Both the position numbers and the translations under genes were made by a program. A model generated the notes under the pieces. The model worked only from the letters and a program-made list of their open reading frames with translations, was not told the DNA's origin and did no database searches. From NCBI RefSeq assembly GCF_000013225.1, contig NC_007776.1:1765001-1829000 (forward strand): DNA of 64,000 nucleotides. The letters are read 5' to 3'. The stretch comes from Synechococcus sp. JA-2-3B'a(2-13) (GTDB taxonomy: Bacteria; Cyanobacteriota; Cyanobacteriia; Thermostichales; Thermostichaceae). Below, one piece after another: positions 1 through 9,444 of the stretch (position 1 is its first letter; every line of letters begins with the position of its first letter).

Positions 1-1560
1 GCCCTGGAAGGGTATGTCAGCCAAAAGCTGGGGCAGTTGATGACCCGCGACATCCGCGACGATCTCTTCGCCCACATTCTGGCCTTGCCGGCTCAGTTTT
101 TCGACCGCACCCCGGTGGGCAAGCTGATCACCCGCATCACCAGCGACGTGGAAGCCTTGGGGGATGTCTTTTCCACCGGTGCCGTCGGCATTGTCAGCGA
201 CCTGTTTACTCTGGGGGTGATCGCGGTGGTCATGCTCAGCCAACGCTGGGATCTGGGCTTGCTGCTAATCCTCATCGTCCTGCCCATCAGCGCTGTTGTC
301 CTCGAGTTGCAGCGCCGCTTTCGGGATGCCAACTTTCGCGTGCGCGAAGAACTCTCCAAGCTGAACTCCTGGATCCAGGAGAACATCTTGGGCATTACCG
401 TGGTGCAACTGTTTCGGCGGGAGCGGCTCAATAGCGAGATTTTTCAAACCATGAACCGCCGCTACATCCGGGAAGTGGATCAAACCATCCTTTATGATTC
501 TGCCCTTTCTGCCGTTTTGGAGTGGGTGTCTTGGCTGGCCGTGGCGGCTTTGCTCTGGGTGGGCGGGCAGCAGGTGATGTCAGCCGGTAGGGGCTCAGTT
601 GGAGGGGGATGGACGGGATCCCTGCCCCTGCCCAGGGAACCCCTCACCTTTGGCAGCCTCTACGCCTTTATTCTCTTTTCGCAACGGTTTTTCAACCCGC
701 TGCGGCAGTTGGCCGAAAAGTTCACCGCCCTGCAGGCGGGGTTCACCGCCGTCGAGCGCATCGATGCCATCCTCAGCCTGCCGGTCGCCATCCGGGATCC
801 CGCTCAGCCCCGCCACTTGCCCCCCAATGCCAGAGGAGAGGTGCAGTTCGAGCACGTCTGGTTTGCCTACAACCCCGGGGAGTGGGTGCTCAAAGACCTC
901 ACCTTCACCATCCGCCCCGGAGAAAAAGTGGCCCTGGTGGGGCCCACGGGAGCCGGGAAAAGCTCCATCATTCGCTTGCTCTGCCGTCTCTACGACGTAA
1001 CCCAGGGATCTATTCGCATTGACGGCGTTGATATTCGGGATCTCCCCCAGGCTGAGCTGCACCGCCACCTAGGGGTAATCCTGCAGGATGGATTTTTGTT
1101 TTCCGGGGATATCCAGCAAAACATCACCCTAGGAGAGAAGGCAGATCTAGCGGCAGTGGAGCAGGTCGCCCGCCAACTCAACCTGCATGACTTCCTCCGC
1201 AATTTGCCCCAAGGCTACGCCACCCCTGTGCGAGAGCGGGGCAGCAACCTCTCCAGCGGCCAGAAACAGCTTATCAGCTTTGTGCGGGCCATGTGGCGGG
1301 ATCCCAAAATCTTGGTTTTGGACGAAGCCACCGCCAGCCTGGATGTGGGCACCGAAGCCCTCCTGCAATCCGCTCTAGACACCCTGCTGCGGGATCGCAC
1401 CGCCCTGATCATCGCCCACCGCCTTTCCACCATCCGCGATGTGGATCGCATCTTGGTTCTGCAGCGGGGGGAACTCAAAGAGCAGGGATCCCATGCCGAG
1501 CTCATGGCCCTCAGCGGGCTCTATGCCAGCCTCTATCGGCTGCAAGATCTGGGCGGCTAG
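1..1560 (+). CDS. ABC exporter, fused membrane and ATPase domains (5' partial)
   Basis: The frame is open from base 1, so the N-terminus lies outside the window. What remains is about 519 residues of an MsbA/MdlB-type half-transporter: a membrane domain (about residues 1-285) followed by a nucleotide-binding domain. Walker A is GPTGAGKSS, the signature is LSSGQ, Walker B is ILVLDEAT and the H-loop histidine sits in IIAHRLST. Such proteins form homo- or heterodimers in the inner membrane and export lipids, peptides or drugs; the substrate cannot be told. An odd Gly/Ser/Pro-rich stretch (about nt 580-645) lies in the last third of the membrane domain and looks like an insertion; it carries a GGGATCCC site. 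Confidence 0.93.
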   Translation, partial: ALEGYVSQKLGQLMTRDIRDDLFAHILALPAQFFDRTPVGKLITRITSDVEALGDVFSTGAVGIVSDLFTLGVIAVVMLSQRWDLGLLLILIVLPISAVVLELQRRFRDANFRVREELSKLNSWIQENILGITVVQLFRRERLNSEIFQTMNRRYIREVDQTILYDSALSAVLEWVSWLAVAALLWVGGQQVMSAGRGSVGGGWTGSLPLPREPLTFGSLYAFILFSQRFFNPLRQLAEKFTALQAGFTAVERIDAILSLPVAIRDPAQPRHLPPNARGEVQFEHVWFAYNPGEWVLKDLTFTIRPGEKVALVGPTGAGKSSIIRLLCRLYDVTQGSIRIDGVDIRDLPQAELHRHLGVILQDGFLFSGDIQQNITLGEKADLAAVEQVARQLNLHDFLRNLPQGYATPVRERGSNLSSGQKQLISFVRAMWRDPKILVLDEATASLDVGTEALLQSALDTLLRDRTALIIAHRLSTIRDVDRILVLQRGELKEQGSHAELMALSGLYASLYRLQDLGG

Positions 1561-1581
1561 CAGGGTGCTTCTGCCCAACCG

Positions 1582-1788
1582 TCAGCGACTGGCGCCAAAG
1601 CGAGACCGAATTGCCTTTAGGGTGGTGAAGCTGGCATCCGCGAACGCGATGCGAGCCTTGCAGAGTAACAGATTGCCGTTATCCACGGCAGTGTCTCTCA
1701 AGCTGGCCAAACCATCGCTGGCCTGCACCAGGGCACGGCGGCCCCAGCTAGAGAAATTTTTGCTGAGGGTGTTGATCAAGCGTTCCAT
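1582..1788 (-). CDS. Small hypothetical protein (68 aa)
   Basis: A 68-residue frame starts MERLINTLSKNF and ends RSRFGASR, convergent with the ABC exporter. An AAGGAG lies 17 bases upstream of the ATG, too far for an ideal ribosome site. I recognise no domain. It is basic and probably soluble. It is annotated because composition and start are plausible and nothing better explains this stretch, but it could be a chance frame. Confidence 0.4.
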   Translation of the reverse strand: MERLINTLSKNFSSWGRRALVQASDGLASLRDTAVDNGNLLLCKARIAFADASFTTLKAIRSRFGASR

Positions 1789-1966
1789 AGGGATTGGACA
1801 TTCCGCTCCTTGTCTTCCACCTAGCCTACTCCCCCAGCCGCAGGTATCCACAGAGGGCCATCAAGAAAATTGTTTGTTACAGATTGTTAAAAACTTGCCG
1901 TCAAGCCGGCAGACTGGCTATGATAGGCCCCAAGTTTGGCAAGCAATTCAAAGAAAGCGGTTAGCC

Positions 1967-2338
1967 ATGAATCATCGGCCAGAGGTAGTGGAAGGCACAG
2001 AGTCCAAGCAGAAGGTGACCCTGTATCTCTCACCTGAGCTGCACCGGAATCTGAAGATTCGGGCTGCCGTGGAGCGGGAGCCGATGTCGGCAGTGGCAGA
2101 GAAGGCCATTACCTTCTATCTGCTTCACCCAGAGGTCATTGAAGGGGTACAAGGTAGCGCCTATCGTGTCCATCAATGTCCCAAGTGTAGTCACCCATTT
2201 GTTATCCGCGATGGAGAGGTGGTTTCCCTGCACCAGACATCGGCTGCCGAAGCCATCCTTGAAGAGGTGGAGCCAGAATACTGGGGATCGGCTGCTGGCT
2301 CGGAAGAGCAACGGCAGGATGCTCTGGTACCCTGCTAG
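1967..2338 (+). CDS. Ribbon-helix-helix-like protein with a C-terminal CxxC motif
   Basis: A 123-residue protein. Residues about 16-60 resemble a ribbon-helix-helix fold (a beta strand KVTLYLSPELHRNLKIRAA followed by two predicted helices), as in small DNA-binding regulators. Around residue 71 there is a single CPKC motif, half of a zinc ribbon or a redox/metal site, followed by an acidic tail. The ATG at 1967 was chosen because family similarity starts right there, although the same frame is open much further upstream. It sits 200 bp before ycf46 in the same direction. DNA binding is an inference from fold resemblance only. Confidence 0.75.
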   Translation: MNHRPEVVEGTESKQKVTLYLSPELHRNLKIRAAVEREPMSAVAEKAITFYLLHPEVIEGVQGSAYRVHQCPKCSHPFVIRDGEVVSLHQTSAAEAILEEVEPEYWGSAAGSEEQRQDALVPC

Positions 2339-2536
2339 AACGCTCCCAAGCGGGCCCCCTTCAGGAACTTGAGCTGATAGGAGCAGACAGCAACACAGAA
2401 GGCTTCTAAAATCCTCTCAAAATCCATCCAACAAGGGCGTACTCCCAAGTGCAATCCAATACCTAGGCAACTCGAACCCCATTTTTCAACCGTTCTGGCG
2501 GCTCCTGAAATTTCCCCTCTGCAGTTGGTGTTTCCC

Positions 2537-4048
2537 ATGCAAGAGCTAAGCATCCTCATTCAAGCTCAATACCCACTGCTGTACCTGCTGACTCCAGAGG
2601 AGGAACGGGCAGAAGCGGCTCTGGCAGCAATTGCCCGCACCCTTAAGCCTCAGCGTCGCCTATTCATTTGGACAGTTACCCACGGCATCGTCGAATACGG
2701 CAACCCCCGCAGCCTCACCCAGCACAACACCCAATCCCCCCAGCCCGCCATCCAGTGGGTAATGGAGCAAAAGGATCCCGCCATCTGCGTCTTCAAAGAC
2801 CTACATGACTTCTTGGACAACACCGAGGTGAAGCGCTGGCTGCGGGATGCTATTGCCAGCCTGAAGGGATCCCACAAAACCATCCTGCTCATGTCGCCGG
2901 TGCAGGTGATCCCGGTCGAGCTGGAGAAAGACATTTGCGTAGTGGACTTCCCCCTGCCGGACATGGCCACATTGGAGCGCGCCCTCAACCGCCAGCTGGA
3001 GCAGATCCCGCGCTCCCTGCCTTTGGCTCCTGATACCCGCGAAAAGTTGCTCAAGGCGGCCCTGGGCCTAACGCAGGACGAGGCAGAAAAAGTCTACCGC
3101 AAGGCTGTGGTGATGCATGGTCGCCTCACCGAGGCAGAAGTAGACATCATCCTCTCTGAGAAGAAGCAACTGATCCGGCGCAACGGCATTCTCGAGTTTA
3201 TCGAAGAGGACGAGACCATCGACGCCGTTGGCGGTCTGGAAGAGCTGAAGCGCTGGCTGCTGCAACGTTCTGAGGCCTTCACTGAGCGGGCCCGCGCCTA
3301 TGGACTGCCCCAACCCAAGGGTATGCTGATCCTGGGCGTGCCTGGCTGCGGTAAGTCGCTGATCGCCAAGACCACTGCCCGTCTCTGGGGCCTGCCCCTG
3401 CTGCGTCTGGACATGGGCCGCGTTTATGATGGCTCCATGGTGGGCAAATCGGAAGCGAATCTGCGCAGTGCCCTGCGAACTGCTGAATCTCTCGCCCCTG
3501 CCATCCTTTTCATCGACGAGCTGGACAAAGCCTTTGCTGGATCAGCAGGCTCCAGCGATTCTGACGGGGGCACCTCTAGCCGCATCTTTGGCTCCTTCCT
3601 GACCTGGATGCAGGAGAAACGCTCGCCGGTTTTTGTCATGGCCACGGCCAACCGTGTGGATCGTCTGCCGGGTGAATTCTTGCGCAAGGGCCGTTTTGAC
3701 GAAATCTTCTTCGTGGACTTGCCCAACATCAACGAGCGCATCGAGATCTTTCGGATCCACCTGAAGAAGCGGCGGCGCGACATCAGCCGCTTTGATCTGC
3801 GCCAGTTGGCCGCAGCCTGTGAAGGCTTCTCCGGCGCGGAGATCGAACAAGTTTTGATTGCTGCCATGTACGAAGCGTTTGCCCAGAACCGTGAGTTTAC
3901 CCAGCTGGACATTCTGGCAGCAACGAAAGCAACTCAACCGCTATCTCGCACCATGACGGAGCAAGTGGTAGCGTTGAGGGAATGGGCCCAGCAGCGGGCT
4001 CGGCCTGCAGCGGCCTCTGTAGCCGAGTACCAGCGGCTGGAGTTCTAG
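2537..4048 (+). CDS. ycf46: AAA-type ATPase Ycf46
   Basis: A 503-residue AAA protein conserved in cyanobacteria and red-algal plastids. The N-terminal half is family-specific. The AAA domain has Walker A GVPGCGKS (about residue 267), Walker B LFIDELDKA and a clear second region of homology with FLRKGRFDEIF. I chose the ATG at 2537 (MQELSILIQAQYPLLYL), which matches the usual Ycf46 start, over an upstream TTG. Ycf35 follows 124 bp downstream in the same direction. The molecular role is not established; from memory, work in Synechocystis links this protein to stress response and inorganic-carbon use. Confidence 0.92.
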   Translation: MQELSILIQAQYPLLYLLTPEEERAEAALAAIARTLKPQRRLFIWTVTHGIVEYGNPRSLTQHNTQSPQPAIQWVMEQKDPAICVFKDLHDFLDNTEVKRWLRDAIASLKGSHKTILLMSPVQVIPVELEKDICVVDFPLPDMATLERALNRQLEQIPRSLPLAPDTREKLLKAALGLTQDEAEKVYRKAVVMHGRLTEAEVDIILSEKKQLIRRNGILEFIEEDETIDAVGGLEELKRWLLQRSEAFTERARAYGLPQPKGMLILGVPGCGKSLIAKTTARLWGLPLLRLDMGRVYDGSMVGKSEANLRSALRTAESLAPAILFIDELDKAFAGSAGSSDSDGGTSSRIFGSFLTWMQEKRSPVFVMATANRVDRLPGEFLRKGRFDEIFFVDLPNINERIEIFRIHLKKRRRDISRFDLRQLAAACEGFSGAEIEQVLIAAMYEAFAQNREFTQLDILAATKATQPLSRTMTEQVVALREWAQQRARPAAASVAEYQRLEF

Positions 4049-4172
4049 GAGGAGGTGAGGATCCAAAGCTACCTTGACAGAAGCAGGGACGGCAGGGCCC
4101 AAACCTTCCCCAAAGAACAGTGCCCATTGTTTGTGTCGATGTTCCAACCCCTATACAAAGGAGAGAAACACC

Positions 4173-4523
4173 ATGTCTCATTTTAGCACCCTGCGTACCA
4201 AAATCACTGACGGTCAAGTCCTGATCAACTCTCTGCGCGATCTCGGCTACACCGTTAAGCTGAACGCCGACGTGCGTGGCTACAACGGCCAGCGTGTTCG
4301 CGCTGACATCGTGGCTCAGTTGGAAGGCGACTACGATCTGGGCTGGTCGAAGAATCCCGACGGTTCCTACGACCTGATCGCCGATCTGTGGGGCGTGGCC
4401 AAGAAGCACAACCAAACCGAGTTGATCAACTCCATCAACCAGAAGTACGCCGTCAACAAGACCTTGGCCGAGGTGAAGCGTCCTGGCCTGAACAACGCCA
4501 ACGTTAAAGTGGTGGTGCACTAA
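4173..4523 (+). CDS. ycf35: DUF1257 protein Ycf35
   Basis: A 116-residue soluble protein beginning MSHFSTLRTKITDGQVLINS, the typical Ycf35/DUF1257 opening, and near the usual family length. An AAAGGAGAG ribosome site lies 10 bases before the ATG at 4173, which decides this start over longer in-frame options. It follows ycf46 and ends in an intrinsic terminator. The family is found in cyanobacteria and algal plastids and its function is unknown; the pairing with ycf46 suggests a shared process. Confidence 0.92.
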   Translation: MSHFSTLRTKITDGQVLINSLRDLGYTVKLNADVRGYNGQRVRADIVAQLEGDYDLGWSKNPDGSYDLIADLWGVAKKHNQTELINSINQKYAVNKTLAEVKRPGLNNANVKVVVH

Positions 4524-4575
4524 GCCGGATCCTGTCTCGCCATCGCTGCAGCGATCTACACCGACTAAAGTTAGG

Positions 4576-4602
4576 AGGGGCTGAATCCAGCCCCTACTTT
4601 TT
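4576..4602 (+). terminator. Intrinsic terminator after ycf35
   Basis: An eight-base perfect stem (AGGGGCTG / CAGCCCCT) with a four-base AATC loop is followed by ACTTTTT. It lies about 50 bp after the ycf35 stop and is oriented for the plus strand. It also lies downstream of the convergent pgk gene, but the T-run only fits the plus strand. Confidence 0.85.
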
Positions 4603-4646
4603 GGCTTGGTTTTTGGATTGGAGGGGCTGCGACCCGAAGGAGGAAC

Positions 4647-5885
4647 CTACGCTTCTGTGAGAGCGGCAATGCCGGGCAGCACCTTCCCTTCCAATAGCTC
4701 CAGGCTGGCTCCGCCACCGGTGGAGATATGGGTCATTTTGTCGGCCAGGCCCACTTTTTCCACGGCAGCCACCGAGTCTCCCCCGCCGATGATGGTGGTG
4801 GCTCCCGCTTGAGTGAGATCGGCCAGGGTGCGGGCAATGGCTTCTGTGCCCAGGGCAAAGCGGTCGAATTCGAACACGCCCATTGGCCCATTCCAGACCA
4901 CGGTTTGGCACCCCTGCAGGGCGGACTGAAAAGCTTTTACCGATTCTGGGCCAATGTCCAAGCCCATCCAATCCTCGGGGATGGCGTGGATGGAAACGGT
5001 CTGGGCCTGGGCATCTTTGTCAAACCTATCGGCTACCACCACATCCACCGGCAGCAGCAGCTCCACCCCCCGCTCTTTGGCTTTTTCCATCAGGGAGCGG
5101 GCCAGATCCAGCTTGTCGGTTTCCACCAAAGACTTGCCGGTTTGGATCCCTTGGGCTTGGTAAAAGGTAAAGATCATGCCGCCGCCCAGCAGGAGTTTGT
5201 CCACTTTTTCCAGGAGCCGCTCAATGACGCCGATCTTAGTGGAGACTTTGGAGCCGCCGATGATGGCCGCCAAGGGGCGCCGCGGATCCTCAATGGCGCC
5301 GGAGAGGAATTGCAGCTCCCTTTCCACCAGGTAGCCAGCCACAGCAGGCTGGAGGTAGGCGGTGACGCCGGCAGTAGAGGCGTGGGCGCGGTGGGCACTG
5401 CCAAAGGCGTCGTTGACGAACAGGTCGGCCAGTGAGGCCAACTTGCGGGCAAATTCCGGGTCGTTGTCTTCCTCTTCTGGGTAGAAGCGGACGTTTTCCA
5501 GCAGGGCCACCTGGCCGTTTTCCAGGCGGTTCACTACCGCCTCGGCCTCAGGGCCGATGCAATCGGGGGCAAAGGCGACCGGCTGGCCCAGCAACTGAGA
5601 AAGACGGGTGGCCACGGGGGCCAGGCTATTGCCCTCGCGGGCGACCTTAACCGCGCCTGTCTCTTTGTCCTTCTTGACGGGGCGGCCCAGGTGGCTGGTG
5701 AGGATCACTTTGGCGCCTGCCTGGGTGAGGGCCTGGACGGTGGGCAGAGCAGCCCGAATGCGGGTGTCATCGGTAATGTTGCCCTGGGCGTCCAAGGGGA
5801 CATTGAAATCGGCTCGCACCAGCACACGCTTGCCGGCCAGATCAAAGCCGGATGACAGCAGGGATCCCAGTGTTTGTTTGGCCAT
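4647..5885 (-). CDS. pgk: Phosphoglycerate kinase
   Basis: A 412-residue enzyme that phosphorylates 3-phosphoglycerate with ATP in the Calvin cycle and does the reverse in glycolysis. The N-domain substrate motif [12 protein letters not shown], the basic HLGRP region, [15 protein letters not shown] and the C-terminal nucleotide loop [11 protein letters not shown] are all present, and the length is close to that of bacterial PGKs. It is transcribed divergently from pds across a 207-bp gap and stands alone. Confidence 0.97.
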   Translation of the reverse strand: MAKQTLGSLLSSGFDLAGKRVLVRADFNVPLDAQGNITDDTRIRAALPTVQALTQAGAKVILTSHLGRPVKKDKETGAVKVAREGNSLAPVATRLSQLLGQPVAFAPDCIGPEAEAVVNRLENGQVALLENVRFYPEEEDNDPEFARKLASLADLFVNDAFGSAHRAHASTAGVTAYLQPAVAGYLVERELQFLSGAIEDPRRPLAAIIGGSKVSTKIGVIERLLEKVDKLLLGGGMIFTFYQAQGIQTGKSLVETDKLDLARSLMEKAKERGVELLLPVDVVVADRFDKDAQAQTVSIHAIPEDWMGLDIGPESVKAFQSALQGCQTVVWNGPMGVFEFDRFALGTEAIARTLADLTQAGATTIIGGGDSVAAVEKVGLADKMTHISTGGGASLELLEGKVLPGIAALTEA

Positions 5886-6068
5886 CGTTGTTTTCCCCCG
5901 GACTGCAGAAAATCTTTATTTTTTCTTCCGTATGTATCCTACCAGCGATTGGGATCCCGGCAGTGAGACAGATGGGCTTCGGGATCCCCTTGTTCCGCTG
6001 CTTTTGCTGGGTCGGCCTTCCGTCTGCCCCTTGGCCCCGGCAATTGTAACGGTTTGCAAATAGAATAA

Positions 6069-7511
<1,443 letters not shown>

Positions 7512-7667
7512 CTCTCCGCCGTCCGCCTCCTATGCCTTTTGAATCTTTCTTTTCCCCACAACCTCTTCTAGGCTATCCGCGGCGTCCGCTTTCCCGTAGT
7601 GTTGATATGTGCCCTCGCCGTTCCTCTTCCTTCTCTATCCTGGCCCTGTGCTCCTGGAGATAGCCAG

Positions 7668-8546
7668 ATGAGTCCGCTTGAGCAATCTTTTGCCCTCTGT
7701 CGCCAGATTACGGCCAAGCACGCTAAGACTTTCTACCTGGGATCCCTGCTCTTGCCCCAGTCCAAACGGCGGGCCATCTGGGCCATCTACGCTTGGCTGC
7801 GGCAAACCGATGAGTTGCTGGATGGACTGGAAGCCAGCCAGGCAGAGGTGGAGGTCACCCGCAGCAAGCTGGAGCAGTGGGGATCCCATCTGGAGTCGCT
7901 CTTCCAGGGAGGCGAGCCGCAAGTCCCCACGGACCTCGCTTTGATCCACACCATCCGCACCTACCGCCTTTCCATCGAGCCGTTTCGCGAGATGCTGCGG
8001 GGGCAGAGCATGGACTTGGATACGCGGCGCTACGCCACCTGGGAGGATCTGCGGGTCTACTGCTACCGCGTGGCTGGGGTGGTGGGGCTGATGTGCTCGG
8101 AGATCATGGGATTTGTGCCGGGCCGGGATGGCCGCGAGGAGGCGGTGGCGCTGGGGATCGCCATGCAACTAACCAACATCTTGCGGGATGTGGGAGAGGA
8201 CGCCCGCCGCGGGCGGATCTACATCCCCCTGGAAGATCTGCGCCGCTTCAACTACTCCGAGCGGGACCTGTTTAACTATGTTATTGACGAGCGCTGGATG
8301 GCTTTGATGGACTATGAGATCCGGCGGGCTAGAGAGCTCTATGCCCAAGCGGAACGGGGGATCCCTACCCTGCAGCCGGACTCCCGCTGGCCGGTAGCCG
8401 CTTCCTTGATGCTCTACCGGCAGATTCTCAACGCCATCGAGCGCAACCACTACCAGGTTTTTCGCACCCGCGCTTACGTGTCCACTCTCAGCAAGGCATT
8501 GGCGCTGCCGGTGGCTTGGTGGCGTTCCAACTACTACGGCTATTAG
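7668..8546 (+). CDS. crtB: Phytoene synthase
   Basis: A 292-residue head-to-head prenyl synthase that condenses two geranylgeranyl diphosphates to phytoene, the first committed carotenoid step. The two aspartate-rich Mg-diphosphate motifs are visible as QTDELLDG near residue 45 and NILRDVGEDARRGR near residue 172. The ATG at 7668 follows a GGAG ribosome site and begins MSPLEQSFALCRQITAKHA; longer upstream starts are not supported. It lies just after pds. Confidence 0.96.
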   Translation: MSPLEQSFALCRQITAKHAKTFYLGSLLLPQSKRRAIWAIYAWLRQTDELLDGLEASQAEVEVTRSKLEQWGSHLESLFQGGEPQVPTDLALIHTIRTYRLSIEPFREMLRGQSMDLDTRRYATWEDLRVYCYRVAGVVGLMCSEIMGFVPGRDGREEAVALGIAMQLTNILRDVGEDARRGRIYIPLEDLRRFNYSERDLFNYVIDERWMALMDYEIRRARELYAQAERGIPTLQPDSRWPVAASLMLYRQILNAIERNHYQVFRTRAYVSTLSKALALPVAWWRSNYYGY

Positions 8547-8628
8547 CCAACGGTGCCCAACCGGAGTGGTGGCAGAAAATCGGACACAAGACGGCAAGCC
8601 CAAAACCCGTGAACGGCGAGGAAAACGT

Positions 8629-9444
8629 ATGGTGAACCGTGCCCTGACCCTACCCTATCAGCGAATCTGGGAAGACAGTTTAACCATCTTCTGGCGCGAC
8701 TGGCTGGATCTGCGGGGGCGAGTTTGGCAGGTGGTGGCCTCGGGGCTGGTGGCTCCCCTCATCTACATTGTTGCCTTTGGGGTGGGCCTAGGGGGATCCC
8801 TGCGGGCCGAAGCTTTGGCCGAGGTGGCCGGATCCACGGCGGCAGGTTCTTATTTGCGCTTTATTTTGCCGGGGATGGTGGCTCTTTCAGCCATGACCAT
8901 CAGCTTTGCCGGCACCACCTTCTCCATTTGTGGATCGCGGCTATTTACCAAGAGCTTTGAAGAGCTGCTGCTGTTGCCGGTGCACCCCTTGTCTTTGCAT
9001 CTGGGCAAGGTGCTGGCGGGCATTGCCCGCGGCCTGCTGACGGCCTTGGGGGTGTTGGCGGTGGGGGTGCTGGGTACGGGGGCCTGGGGCCTGCTTCACC
9101 CCTTGTCGCTGTTGGTTCTACTTTTGGATTGCGCCGTCTTTGCCGGCATTGGGGTAATTGCTGGCTTGAAGGTGCCCAGCCTGGAGAGTGTGGGCGTGCT
9201 AACCAACTTTTTGATTACGCCCATGTCTTTTCTGGGGGCCACCTTTTTCGATCCCGCCCAGTTGCCGACCTACCTGCAGGTGCTGGTCTATTGCCTGCCC
9301 CTTTCCTACGCCAGCATTGGCATGCGGGCAGCCGCCTACCAGCCGCTTGCGGAGTTTCCCTGGTACACGGTGGGAGTTTTGGGCGGCTTGGCGGTAATCC
9401 TGGCTTTTGTGGGAGCTTATCTGTTTTCCCACCAGCAGGACTAG
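8629..9444 (+). CDS. ABC-2 type transporter permease
   Basis: A 271-residue integral membrane protein with about six hydrophobic segments and the ABC-2 family layout: a cytoplasmic N-terminal helix (SLTIFWRDWLDLRGRVWQ), then YLRFILPGMVALSAMTISF and the late segment FLGATFFDPAQLP. A GAGGAAAA ribosome site precedes the ATG at 8629. Its ATPase partner is not adjacent, so it must be encoded elsewhere. The stop overlaps the convergent helicase stop by three to four bases. The substrate is unknown. Confidence 0.88.
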   Translation: MVNRALTLPYQRIWEDSLTIFWRDWLDLRGRVWQVVASGLVAPLIYIVAFGVGLGGSLRAEALAEVAGSTAAGSYLRFILPGMVALSAMTISFAGTTFSICGSRLFTKSFEELLLLPVHPLSLHLGKVLAGIARGLLTALGVLAVGVLGTGAWGLLHPLSLLVLLLDCAVFAGIGVIAGLKVPSLESVGVLTNFLITPMSFLGATFFDPAQLPTYLQVLVYCLPLSYASIGMRAAAYQPLAEFPWYTVGVLGGLAVILAFVGAYLFSHQQD

